A stretch of DNA of 64,000 bases, from positions 3,025,300 through 3,089,299 of the forward strand of contig CP075369.1 in assembly GCA_019454205.1 (NCBI GenBank), read 5' to 3'. How positions within the stretch are numbered: position 1 is the first letter of the stretch; every line of letters begins with the position of its first letter. This DNA comes from Xanthobacteraceae bacterium. Its GTDB lineage: Bacteria > Pseudomonadota > Alphaproteobacteria > Rhizobiales > Xanthobacteraceae. Below the pieces are notes generated by a model, which saw only the letters and a list, made by a program, of their open reading frames with translations, did no database searches and had not been told where the DNA came from. This document shows, piece by piece, positions 19,627 through 27,178 of the stretch. Position numbers and translations under genes: made by a program.

Positions 19627-20247
19627 TTAGCTGGCACGCCGCTGTTTGCGCGGCGCGTGTTTCTTGGGGTTGGGGGCGGACGTTTCGTCCGCGGTTTCGG
19701 ATTGGGTCGCCTGCTTTTCGCGCCGGAGCGATTCCTCGATCAGCGCGTCGGTCAGCATCAGTTTGGCGTCGGCGATTTCGGCCATCGGCAGGAGCGCATC
19801 TTCCTTGCCTTCGGTGCTTTTCAGCTTCACCGCGCCGCCTTCAATGGCTTCGAGGATGCCGCGGAAGCGTTTGCGGCCCTCGACCATCATCGTCATTTCG
19901 ATCTTCGCTTCGTGTCCCAATGCGCGCTCGATGTCGGAGCGGCGCACCAGCGGGCGGTCGATGCCGGGCGAGGAAACTTCGAGCCGGTATGCGCCCTGGA
20001 TCGGGTCTTCCACGTCGAGGATCGGGGACAGCGCGCGGCTGGTCGCCTCGCAGTCGTCGATGGTGAACGAGCCGTCCGGCCGCTCGGCCATGACTTGCAA
20101 CGTGCCGCCGTCGCGGCCCGTGACCTTCACGCGCACCAGCCGGTAGCCGAGCGTGCCGAGCGCAGGCTCGATCGCTGCGGCCACGCGCGCGGCGAGGCCG
20201 GTTTCCACGACAAGGCGCGGTTCGTTCTGGTCGGCTTCAATTTGCAT
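19627..20247 (-). CDS. rimP: ribosome maturation factor RimP
   Basis: 206 residues; needed for 30S maturation. The N-terminal segment GTLGYRLVRVKVTGRDGGTL and the central YRLEVSSPGIDRPL with RRSDIERALG are diagnostic. The C-terminus is extended by a basic, low-complexity tail (PKKHAPRKQRR). First gene of the rimP-nusA-ylxR-infB group, with a candidate promoter at 20355-20382. Confidence 0.95.
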   Translation of the reverse strand: MQIEADQNEPRLVVETGLAARVAAAIEPALGTLGYRLVRVKVTGRDGGTLQVMAERPDGSFTIDDCEATSRALSPILDVEDPIQGAYRLEVSSPGIDRPLVRRSDIERALGHEAKIEMTMMVEGRKRFRGILEAIEGGAVKLKSTEGKEDALLPMAEIADAKLMLTDALIEESLRREKQATQSETADETSAPNPKKHAPRKQRRAS

Positions 20248-20354
20248 TCGGCATCACGCGACCGGCAAGAAACGGGAAAAGGAGCGGGGGCCGGTCGGTC
20301 CCCACTCTCATAATCGACCCGTAGATCGTTCTGAGATGTTGTTGATTGGCCGGG

Positions 20355-20382
20355 AATATAGCGCCGATCCCCGGATTCGCAA
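20355..20382 (-). promoter_or_regulatory. candidate promoter of the rimP-nusA-infB group
   Basis: On the minus strand, TTGCGA (complement of 20377-20382), 16 bases, then TATATT (complement of 20355-20360). This leaves a leader of about 100 bases before rimP. It lies in the 153-base gap after trmB, a natural break in the run. Confidence 0.5.
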
Positions 20383-20400
20383 CCCTTTCGGGCGGCATCG

Positions 20401-21147
20401 TTAAAGCCGCCGGAACTCCAGATAGGCGGGGGTGCGGCCCTCGCGCAGCGCTTTTTGCTCGTAGCGGGTGCCGGGCCAGCCGGGCCAGGCGAGCCGCCAG
20501 TCGTCGGCCTTTTCGGCCAGCCAGTGAAAATCCGGCGAGCGGAGCAGGCGGACCAGCGTCCACTCGACATAGGTATCGATGTCGCTGGCGAAGCGAAGCA
20601 TGCCGCCGGGTTTCAGCGTGCGCGCGAAGCGCGCGACGTTTTCGTCGGAGATGAAGCGGCGCTTCCAGTGGCGCTTTTTCGGCCATGGGTCCGCGTAAAG
20701 GATGTCGATGCGGTCGAGCGCGGCGTCCGGCAGCCAGTTCAGCAAATAGAGTGCGTCGCCCGGATGCAGGCGGATGTTCGGAATCTTTTCGTTCGCGAGC
20801 ACGGCCAGCATCTTCGCCATGCCGTTGATGAACGGCTCGCAGCCGATGAAGCCGGTCTTCGGATGCGCGCGGGCTTCGTGCAGCAGATGTTCACCGCCGC
20901 CAAACCCGATTTCGAGTTGCAGTCTTTCAGGCGTGAACGGGAACAGCGCTGCGAGATCGCGTGGCGCGGCCTGCGTGATGTCGAGCGAAAGTTTGGGGAG
21001 CAGGTCTTCGTAAAGTTCGGCCTGCTGCTTGCGCAGCTTGTGCCCTTTGCGGCGGCCGAAAAAAGCGCCGCGCTGGTGCGCGGCGCTTTTCTCTTTGTCG
21101 ATCAGAACGCTTTGCGGAGCTTGTCCGCCAGATCGGTTTTCTCCCAC
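20401..21147 (-). CDS. trmB: tRNA (guanine-46-N7)-methyltransferase TrmB
   Basis: 248 residues from a GTG at 21147; uses SAM to methylate G46 in the tRNA variable loop. RGAFFGRRKGHKLR near the N-terminus, the SAM loop LEIGFGGGEHL and YADPWPKKRHWKRRF identify it. The start lies inside metK (46-base overlap), because no start codon occurs between the metK stop and the conserved motif. The metK terminator hairpin (21061-21090) is therefore inside this coding sequence and encodes part of the conserved motif. The exact start remains uncertain. Confidence 0.9.
   Translation of the reverse strand: MGENRSGGQAPQSVLIDKEKSAAHQRGAFFGRRKGHKLRKQQAELYEDLLPKLSLDITQAAPRDLAALFPFTPERLQLEIGFGGGEHLLHEARAHPKTGFIGCEPFINGMAKMLAVLANEKIPNIRLHPGDALYLLNWLPDAALDRIDILYADPWPKKRHWKRRFISDENVARFARTLKPGGMLRFASDIDTYVEWTLVRLLRSPDFHWLAEKADDWRLAWPGWPGTRYEQKALREGRTPAYLEFRRL
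21059..21090 (-). terminator. strong intrinsic terminator of metK, inside trmB coding region
   Basis: A perfect 12-base stem (AAAAGCGCCGCG, 6-base loop, complementary arm; 21061-21072 with 21079-21090) runs into six T on the minus strand. It begins 12 bases after the metK stop. It is one of the strongest terminators in the window although it is translated as part of TrmB. Confidence 0.75.
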
Positions 21148-22322
21148 GAGAAACCGCCATCCTTGTCCGGCTGACGGCCGAAGTGACCGTAGGCGGCGGT
21201 GCGCGCATAGATCGGCTTGTTCAGCTTCAGATGCGTGCGGATGCCGCGCGGGGTCAGGCTCATCAGTTCCTGCAATACCTTCGCAATCTTCTCTTCGTCG
21301 GCTTTGCCGGTGCCGTCGGTGTTCACATACACCGACAACGGATGCGCGACGCCGATCGCGTAGGAAAGCTGGATCGTGCAGCGGTCAGCGAGACCGGCCG
21401 CCACGACGTTCTTCGCGAGATAGCGCGCGGCATAGGCAGCCGAGCGGTCGACCTTCGACGGGTCCTTGCCGGAGAACGCGCCGCCGCCATGCGGGGCCGC
21501 GCCGCCGTAAGTGTCGACGATGATCTTGCGGCCGGTGAGGCCGGAGTCGCCGTCCGGGCCGCCGATGACGAAGCGGCCGGTCGGGTTGACGTAAACCTGA
21601 TCGAGCGGCGGCATCCAGCCTTCCGGCAGCACCTTCTTGATATAGGGCAGCACGAGCTGCTTGATGTCGCCGGATTCCAGGACCTTCTTGCCGTCTTTTT
21701 CCTTGTGCTGGGTCGAAACGACGACCGCGGTGCACTTCACCGGCTTGCCGTTCACATACTGCAGCGTGAACTGGCTCTTCGCGTCCGGCTCGAACAGCTT
21801 CTGCTTGCCGGAGTGGCGGTCGGCGGCCATCAGCTTCAGCACGTTGTGCGAATACTGGAGCGGCGCCGGCATCAGTTCGGGCGTCTCGTTGGTCGCGTAG
21901 CCAAACATGATGCCCTGGTCGCCCGCGCCTTCGTCTTTATTACCGGCGGCTTCGACGCCCTGCGCGATGTCGGCGGACTGGCCGTGCAGGTGGACCTGCA
22001 CCTTCGCGTTCTTCCAGTGGAAGCCCTTCTGCGCATAGCCGATGTCTTTGACGGCCTTGCGCGCAAGTTTCTCGGCGAGCGCTTTATTGACCTTGCCGGT
22101 CTTGCTCATGATCTCGCTCGGACCGGCCGCTTTCTTCGACATGCGGACTTCGCCGGCGAGCACGATCAGGTTCGTGGTGACCAGCGTTTCGCACGCCACC
22201 TTCGCCATCGGGTCGGCTTTGAAAAACTGATCGACGATCTCGTCGGAGATGCGGTCGCACACCTTGTCAGGGTGGCCTTCGGATACGGATTCGCTCGTGA
22301 AAATGTAGTTCTTGAGGGACAC
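21102..22322 (-). CDS. metK: S-adenosylmethionine synthetase
   Basis: About 406 residues; condenses methionine and ATP to SAM. FTSESVSEGHPDKVCDRISD is the classical N-terminus and GGGAFSGKDPSKVDRSAAY the conserved glycine-rich loop. The start is the GTG at 22322 because AGGAG (complement of 22330-22334) lies seven bases upstream and the protein then begins at the family position. A TTG-initiated frame to 22409 adds 29 unrelated residues. SAM made here feeds TrmB and MiaB, encoded nearby. An 8-6-8 palindrome lies just upstream. Confidence 0.96.
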   Translation of the reverse strand: MSLKNYIFTSESVSEGHPDKVCDRISDEIVDQFFKADPMAKVACETLVTTNLIVLAGEVRMSKKAAGPSEIMSKTGKVNKALAEKLARKAVKDIGYAQKGFHWKNAKVQVHLHGQSADIAQGVEAAGNKDEGAGDQGIMFGYATNETPELMPAPLQYSHNVLKLMAADRHSGKQKLFEPDAKSQFTLQYVNGKPVKCTAVVVSTQHKEKDGKKVLESGDIKQLVLPYIKKVLPEGWMPPLDQVYVNPTGRFVIGGPDGDSGLTGRKIIVDTYGGAAPHGGGAFSGKDPSKVDRSAAYAARYLAKNVVAAGLADRCTIQLSYAIGVAHPLSVYVNTDGTGKADEEKIAKVLQELMSLTPRGIRTHLKLNKPIYARTAAYGHFGRQPDKDGGFSWEKTDLADKLRKAF

Positions 22323-22329
22323 CGGAAAA

Positions 22330-22334
22330 CTCCT
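22330..22334 (-). promoter_or_regulatory. ribosome binding site that fixes the metK GTG start
   Basis: AGGAG on the minus strand, seven bases before GTG at 22322. No comparable site precedes the upstream TTG at 22409. Confidence 0.65.
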
Positions 22335-22358
22335 GATCGTCGGTGTGAAATCGGTTGA

Positions 22359-22380
22359 AAATACAGATTGCCCTGTATTT
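22359..22380 (-). promoter_or_regulatory. metK upstream operator-like palindrome over a candidate promoter
   Basis: AAATACAG, 6 bases, CTGTATTT: a perfect 8-base inverted repeat 37 bases upstream of metK. On the minus strand TTGCCG, 17 bases, TGTATT makes a candidate promoter whose -10 is the palindrome's second arm. It looks like a repressor site. The XRE protein encoded immediately upstream is a candidate binder by position only. Confidence 0.5.
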
Positions 22381-22467
22381 CGCGGCAAGCGTTCTCGCAG
22401 CGAAGCCAAGCATGGTCAAGGTGTGGGCAAAGCCGGCGCGGCCCGGCAAGAATACGCAGGAAAAAGC

Positions 22468-22887
22468 CTAGCCGCCGCCTCCGGCTTCACCCGTGATGGC
22501 CATGGCCTCGACGAGATCGACGATGCGCCTGCGAAGCTTCGGGTCGCTGACTTTCATGAAGGCCCTGGCAAGCGCGAGACCTTCTGCGGTCGCCATGAAG
22601 TCGGAGACGTAAGCGGGATTTCCGCTCTCGCCGAATCCGGCGGCGAGCGTTTCACTGCCCGGCGCGCCTTCATAGAAGAAAGCGACGGGCACGCCGAGAA
22701 TGCTCGAAATCTGGTGCAGGCGGCTCGCACCGATGCGATTCGTGCCCTTCTCGTATTTCTGGACTTGCTGAAAAGTAATGCCAAGACGCTCGCCGAGCTT
22801 CTCCTGACTCATGGAGACCATCATGCGCCGCATGCGTACGCGGCTGCCGACATGACGGTCGATCGGGTTCGGCGATTTTTTTGTCAT
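22468..22887 (-). CDS. XRE-family helix-turn-helix regulator (PhrR-like)
   Basis: 139 residues. The Cro/CI-type helix-turn-helix covers about residues 13-68 (VGSRVRMRRMMVSMSQEKLG, TFQQVQKYEKGTNRIGASRL). The C-terminal half is alpha-helical (AEGLALARAFMKVSDPKLRRR). Length and pattern match the PhrR-like regulators of rhizobia, a family first noted as acid-induced. It sits between lnt and metK on the same strand, 145 bases before metK. Possible autoregulation and control of metK are inferred from context only. Confidence 0.85.
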   Translation of the reverse strand: MTKKSPNPIDRHVGSRVRMRRMMVSMSQEKLGERLGITFQQVQKYEKGTNRIGASRLHQISSILGVPVAFFYEGAPGSETLAAGFGESGNPAYVSDFMATAEGLALARAFMKVSDPKLRRRIVDLVEAMAITGEAGGGG

Positions 22888-22975
22888 TTACCTTCCGTAG
22901 AAATTAGAACCGCACCTGCCATCTTTGTATACAAGGAAGCGGCTCAACTCCCAAGCATTTGTAACGACGCGGAAT

Positions 22976-24580
22976 TCACGACTTGCCCCGCAGCTTTTGC
23001 CGCCGTGCGGTCAGCGCGGCGATAACGAAGATGGCAGCCAATAGCAAGGCAAGACCGTCCCGGTGCCGAGCGTAAAAAGTAGCCTCCAGCGCGGTGGGAA
23101 GCGGCCCGTCGATTACGCCCTCGATACCGAGCGGTAAGCTCGTCACGATCCGTCCGAGCGGGTCGATGATCGCGGAGATACCGTTGTTGGCGGCGCGAAC
23201 CAGCGGCAATCCTTCCTCGATCGCGCGCACGCGCGCCTGCGCGAAATGCTGGTACGGACCCGGAGAGATTCCAAACCACGCGTCGTTCGTTACGTTCAAA
23301 ATCCAGCGCGGCCGCGGACCTTCGGGCAGCACATATCCGGGATAGATCGCTTCATAGCAGATGAGCGGCGCCGCGGCCGGCAATCCCGCGACATGTAGCG
23401 GACGTCGGCGCGTGCCTGCATCGAAGCCGCCGCGCACGCGCGTCAGCTGTTGCAGGCCGATGCTCTCCAGCAAGTTCTGGAAGGGCAGAAATTCACCGAA
23501 CGGAACAAGATAAAGTTTGTCGTAGCTTGCGACGATCGCGCCGAGATCGTTCAGCACACGGATGCTGTTATAGACCCGCGTTTTTGTTTGCCCCGGCAGC
23601 GGCGCTTCCGCGCGGATCGCGCCGGTGATCAGCACCTTTCCGGGCGGCAGCAAATCGGCAATCTGCTTCAGCGCTTCCGGATCGCGGTCGAGCAGGAACG
23701 GAAATGCCGACTCCGGCCAGATCAGGTGCGTGATGTCCTGCACGCCCTGCCGCTCCGGCGCAGTCGCGCGGTCGCTGAGCGAGAGGTATTTCCTCATGAT
23801 GTGCGGCTTCGCATCGGGCCGCCACTTCGCATCCTGCGGAATGTTCGGCTGCATCAGGCGCAGCCGCACGCCGGCAACTTCCGCGACCTTTGTGTTCGAG
23901 AGCCGGTGCCAGCCGAAGGCGCCGAGCGACACCAGCACCAGCGCCGCCAGCGCAACCGGAAGCCAGCGGTGCTTTTTCTCCGCGCCGCTGTCGGCGAGTG
24001 CTGCCGGACTTCCGAAGGCCGCGAGCGCGATCAGCGTCAGCCCCCACAATCCGAACAGCGAAGCGCTCTGCGCGAGATAGGGCGTCGAGGTCAGCGCATA
24101 GCCGAAGCCGTTCCATGGAAAGCCGGTCAGGATCGTGCCGCGCAGCCATTCCGAAATCGAAAGGCCGAACGCGAATGCAAGAATACGAAACGGCGTTGCC
24201 GACCACAGCAGCCGCGCCAGCATCGCGCCGAAGCCGGTGAAGATCGCAAGGCCGACCGGCAAACCGATCACTGCGAGGGGTAGTAGCCACGCAAATTTTT
24301 CGGCCTCTACCAGAAACGCGAATCCGATCCAGTAGAGGCCGGCGAGAAAATAGCCGAAGCCGAACCACCATCCGCTCGCGAATGCCGCGCGCAATCCTTT
24401 GCGGCCTGCTCCGGCACCGTCGAGCAGCCAGACGAAAACTGGCAGTGTAAGGGCCAATATCGGAAACAGATCGAACGGCGCCATCGCAAGCGCCGAGAGG
24501 ACGCCTGCGAGAAGCGCGATCAGCCGGCGCTTCCAGCCCCAGGCCAGAACCACATGATTCGCGAGACCGGCGAGCGTCAT
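22976..24580 (-). CDS. lnt: apolipoprotein N-acyltransferase Lnt
   Basis: 534-residue inner-membrane enzyme that adds the third acyl chain to lipoproteins. The N-terminal half has about six membrane segments, followed by a periplasmic nitrilase domain. The catalytic triad is visible: Glu290 in HLIWPESAFPF, Lys355 in YDKLYLVPFGEF and Cys408 in LICYEAIYPG. A last hydrophobic helix precedes the C-terminus. It follows corC by ten bases, the same corC-lnt order as in many proteobacteria. Confidence 0.96.
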   Translation of the reverse strand: MTLAGLANHVVLAWGWKRRLIALLAGVLSALAMAPFDLFPILALTLPVFVWLLDGAGAGRKGLRAAFASGWWFGFGYFLAGLYWIGFAFLVEAEKFAWLLPLAVIGLPVGLAIFTGFGAMLARLLWSATPFRILAFAFGLSISEWLRGTILTGFPWNGFGYALTSTPYLAQSASLFGLWGLTLIALAAFGSPAALADSGAEKKHRWLPVALAALVLVSLGAFGWHRLSNTKVAEVAGVRLRLMQPNIPQDAKWRPDAKPHIMRKYLSLSDRATAPERQGVQDITHLIWPESAFPFLLDRDPEALKQIADLLPPGKVLITGAIRAEAPLPGQTKTRVYNSIRVLNDLGAIVASYDKLYLVPFGEFLPFQNLLESIGLQQLTRVRGGFDAGTRRRPLHVAGLPAAAPLICYEAIYPGYVLPEGPRPRWILNVTNDAWFGISPGPYQHFAQARVRAIEEGLPLVRAANNGISAIIDPLGRIVTSLPLGIEGVIDGPLPTALEATFYARHRDGLALLLAAIFVIAALTARRQKLRGKS

Positions 24581-24590
24581 GCTTCGCGGG

Positions 24591-25667
24591 TTAACCGCTG
24601 GCGCCGCCCTTGTCCATGTCGGTTTGCGTTATCTTCTCGGCTTCCGTGTTCTGCACAGCGGCCGCTTCCGCCGAAGCCTTCGCCTTGCGCTTGCGCTCGC
24701 GTTTGGGCGGGTCTGGCGGGCGGCGGAAGATGCGTACGCGCTTCACGCGGCGCGGATCGGCATCGATGATTTCGAAATCGTATTCGCCGGGACCGCGCAG
24801 GATTTCGCCGCGCACCGGCACTCTGGCTGCGAGCGTAACGAGCAGGCCGCCGAGCGTGTCGACTTCGTCTGCGGAAGCGCCCGCATCGAAGCCGTTGCCG
24901 ATCGTCTCGGTGGTTTCGGTCAGCGTGGCGCGAGCATCGGCCAGGAAGCTGCCGTCGCCGAGCGCGACGATCCGGCTTTCCTGATCGTCATGTTCGTCCT
25001 CGATGTCGCCGACGATTTCTTCGACAATGTCTTCCATCGAGACGAGGCCGTCGGTGCCACCGTATTCGTCGATCACAAGCGCCAGATGAATTCTTGTCGC
25101 CTGCATCTTCACCAGCAGATCGACCACGGGCATCGACGGCGGCACATAAAGAATGCGGCGGATGATTTTGGTATCCACGAGGGGCTGTTTCAGGTCGACC
25201 GAGCGCGGATCGATCTTCGGCGCGCGCCGTGCCGTGCTGGTGCGCTTGCCGCTTTGCGACGCGGTTGCGCGCGCGGTGAGGAAACCGACGAGGTCGCGGA
25301 TGTGGACCATTCCGACCGGATCGTCGAGCGTCTCGCCGTAGACGACGAGGCGCGAATGTCCTGCCTTGGCGAAGGTGCCGAGCAATTGCCCGATCGGGAT
25401 GTCGTTCTTCACCGCGACCATTTCCGCGCGCGCGATCATCACGTCGGCAACACGCCGCTCGCGAAGCGCCAGCACGTTCTGGAGCATGGTTTGTTCGGCG
25501 GGCGTGAATTCGGTTTCGGTCTGCGGGCTGGGCGTTTCCGCAAGCACTTCTTCGAGGTCGTCGCGGATGGATTTGCGCCGGCCGAAGCGGCCGAGAATTC
25601 GCTCGCGCCACGAGGACTTCGGTCCGTCGCCGTTGCCCGGCGGCTGGTTATGCGAAGCATCGCTCAT
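24591..25667 (-). CDS. corC: CorC-type CBS-domain protein
   Basis: 358 residues. Two CBS domains occupy about residues 75-215 (VADVMIARAEMVAVKNDIPI, ILYVPPSMPVVDLLVKMQAT), followed by a CorC/HlyC domain (FDAGASADEVDTLGGLLVT). There is no DUF21 membrane domain, so this is the soluble CorC type associated with Mg/Co efflux and with Lnt function, not a hemolysin. An Arg/Lys-rich stretch follows position 300. It lies between ybeY and lnt in the usual phoH-ybeY-corC-lnt order. Confidence 0.9.
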   Translation of the reverse strand: MSDASHNQPPGNGDGPKSSWRERILGRFGRRKSIRDDLEEVLAETPSPQTETEFTPAEQTMLQNVLALRERRVADVMIARAEMVAVKNDIPIGQLLGTFAKAGHSRLVVYGETLDDPVGMVHIRDLVGFLTARATASQSGKRTSTARRAPKIDPRSVDLKQPLVDTKIIRRILYVPPSMPVVDLLVKMQATRIHLALVIDEYGGTDGLVSMEDIVEEIVGDIEDEHDDQESRIVALGDGSFLADARATLTETTETIGNGFDAGASADEVDTLGGLLVTLAARVPVRGEILRGPGEYDFEIIDADPRRVKRVRIFRRPPDPPKRERKRKAKASAEAAAVQNTEAEKITQTDMDKGGASG

Positions 25668-26146
25668 GCGAGCCTCGCTTCCGTTCCCTCGTAGGGGTCG
25701 GGAATGCCGAGTGTGGACAGGATCGAGCGTTCCTTCGCTTCCATCGTCTCCGCATCGTTGTCGTTCATGTGATCGAAGCCGAGGAGGTGCAGCACGCCAT
25801 GCACGACGAGGTGCGCGGCGTGGTTGAGGAACGGCTTGCTTTCTTCCGCCGCCTCGCGGGCCACGGTGCCATAGGCCAGCACCACGTCGCCGAGCAGGCG
25901 CGGCGCGCCCGGCGCATTGATCTGCGCCGCGGGAAACGAAAGCACGTTGGTCGGTTTGTCGATGCCGCGGTGATGCTTGTTGAGTTCGCGGATGTGGTCG
26001 TCGTCGGAGAGTACGATGGACACTTCGCCGTCATTCGTGCCGACCGATTCGATCGCGGTGACGGCGGCACGCCGCACGAGGGTTTCCAGTCCCTCGATAC
26101 TGTCCCACTCCTCGGCTTCCGCCGCGATGTCGATGGAGATGCTCAC
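25664..26146 (-). CDS. ybeY: endoribonuclease YbeY
   Basis: 160 residues; metal-dependent RNase for 16S rRNA 3'-end maturation and ribosome quality control. The zinc motif HGVLHLLGFDH gives His116, His120 and His126. The start is GTG, overlapping the phoH stop by four bases. The stop overlaps the corC start by four bases, so phoH, ybeY and corC are likely coupled. Confidence 0.95.
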   Translation of the reverse strand: MSISIDIAAEAEEWDSIEGLETLVRRAAVTAIESVGTNDGEVSIVLSDDDHIRELNKHHRGIDKPTNVLSFPAAQINAPGAPRLLGDVVLAYGTVAREAAEESKPFLNHAAHLVVHGVLHLLGFDHMNDNDAETMEAKERSILSTLGIPDPYEGTEARLA

Positions 26147-27177
26147 TTCTTGTCCTGTCTCTTGTTCTGTTCGGCGCCGTCATAAGCCGCGACGATGCGT
26201 GAGACGAGTTCGTGACGAACCACATCGCTCGCGGAGAAGCGCACCTGCGCGATGTCTTCCACGGTTGCGAGGAGTTCGGTCGCCTCCACCAGTCCGGAGC
26301 GCTGCCCCGGCGGCAGGTCGATCTGCGACGGGTCGCCTGTCACGATCATGCGCGAGTTCTCGCCGAGCCGGGTCAGAAACATCTTCATCTGCATCGGCGT
26401 GGTGTTCTGCGCTTCGTCGAGGATGATCGCGGCGTTGGCCAGCGTACGGCCGCGCATGAAGGCGAGCGGCGCGATTTCGATTTCGCCCGATTGCAGCGCG
26501 CGCTCCACCAGCCCGCGGTCCATCAGGTCGTACAGCGCGTCGTACATCGGGCGCAGGTAGGGATCGACTTTCTCGCGCATGTCGCCGGGCAGGAAGCCGA
26601 GCCGCTCACCGGCTTCGACCGCGGGGCGCGAAAGCACGATGCGGTCCACCTCGCGGCGCTCGTAGAGATGCACCGCATGCGCGACCGCGAGCCAGGTCTT
26701 GCCGGTACCGGCGGGGCCGATGCCGAAGACCAGCGTGCGCCGCTTCATCGCGCGGATATAGGCGTCCTGCATCGGCGTGCGCGCGCGCACCGCGCGCTTG
26801 CGCAGGCGGATGTCGTCGAAGCCCGCCTTCTCGGATGCGGGGTCGAGGTCGAACAGCGAGGTCTGGGTCTGCACCGCGCGGATCGCGCCTTCGACGTCGC
26901 CGGTCGTCACGTCGCGGCCCGCTTTCAACTCTTCGTATAAACCTTCCAGCGTTTGGCGCGCCTGCTCGCAGGCTTCCCGCGCGCCGTCGATGGAAACGTG
27001 GTTGCCGCGCTGGTCGATGGTGACGCCGAGCTTGCGCTCGATGAGCGCAAGGTTCTCGCCGTAACGGCCGAACAGTGCGCTGGCTAAACGATTGCTGTCG
27101 AACGCGACCAGCACGCTCGGAGCTGCTTCGCTGTCGCGCGCCCACGGTGCGCGCTTGCCGGCTTCCGGTTGCCGCAA
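26143..27177 (-). CDS. phoH: PhoH-like ATPase (YbeZ)
   Basis: 344-residue P-loop ATPase of the PhoH/YbeZ family, which partners YbeY in RNA metabolism. FDSNRLASALFGRYGENLAL opens the family N-terminus. Walker A is GPAGTGKTWLAVA and Walker B IILDEAQNTT, followed by TRLGENSRMIVTGDPSQID. The start chosen is TTG at 27177, because AGGAGG lies eight bases upstream and the miaB stop immediately precedes it. A TTG at 27216 also keeps the frame but would overlap miaB. Confidence 0.93.
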   Translation of the reverse strand: MRQPEAGKRAPWARDSEAAPSVLVAFDSNRLASALFGRYGENLALIERKLGVTIDQRGNHVSIDGAREACEQARQTLEGLYEELKAGRDVTTGDVEGAIRAVQTQTSLFDLDPASEKAGFDDIRLRKRAVRARTPMQDAYIRAMKRRTLVFGIGPAGTGKTWLAVAHAVHLYERREVDRIVLSRPAVEAGERLGFLPGDMREKVDPYLRPMYDALYDLMDRGLVERALQSGEIEIAPLAFMRGRTLANAAIILDEAQNTTPMQMKMFLTRLGENSRMIVTGDPSQIDLPPGQRSGLVEATELLATVEDIAQVRFSASDVVRHELVSRIVAAYDGAEQNKRQDKK

Positions 27178-27178
27178 C

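Noticed and set aside
24591..25667. Labelling the CBS protein a hemolysin
   Set aside because: The family name is historical. There is no membrane DUF21 domain, and the ybeY-corC-lnt context supports CorC.
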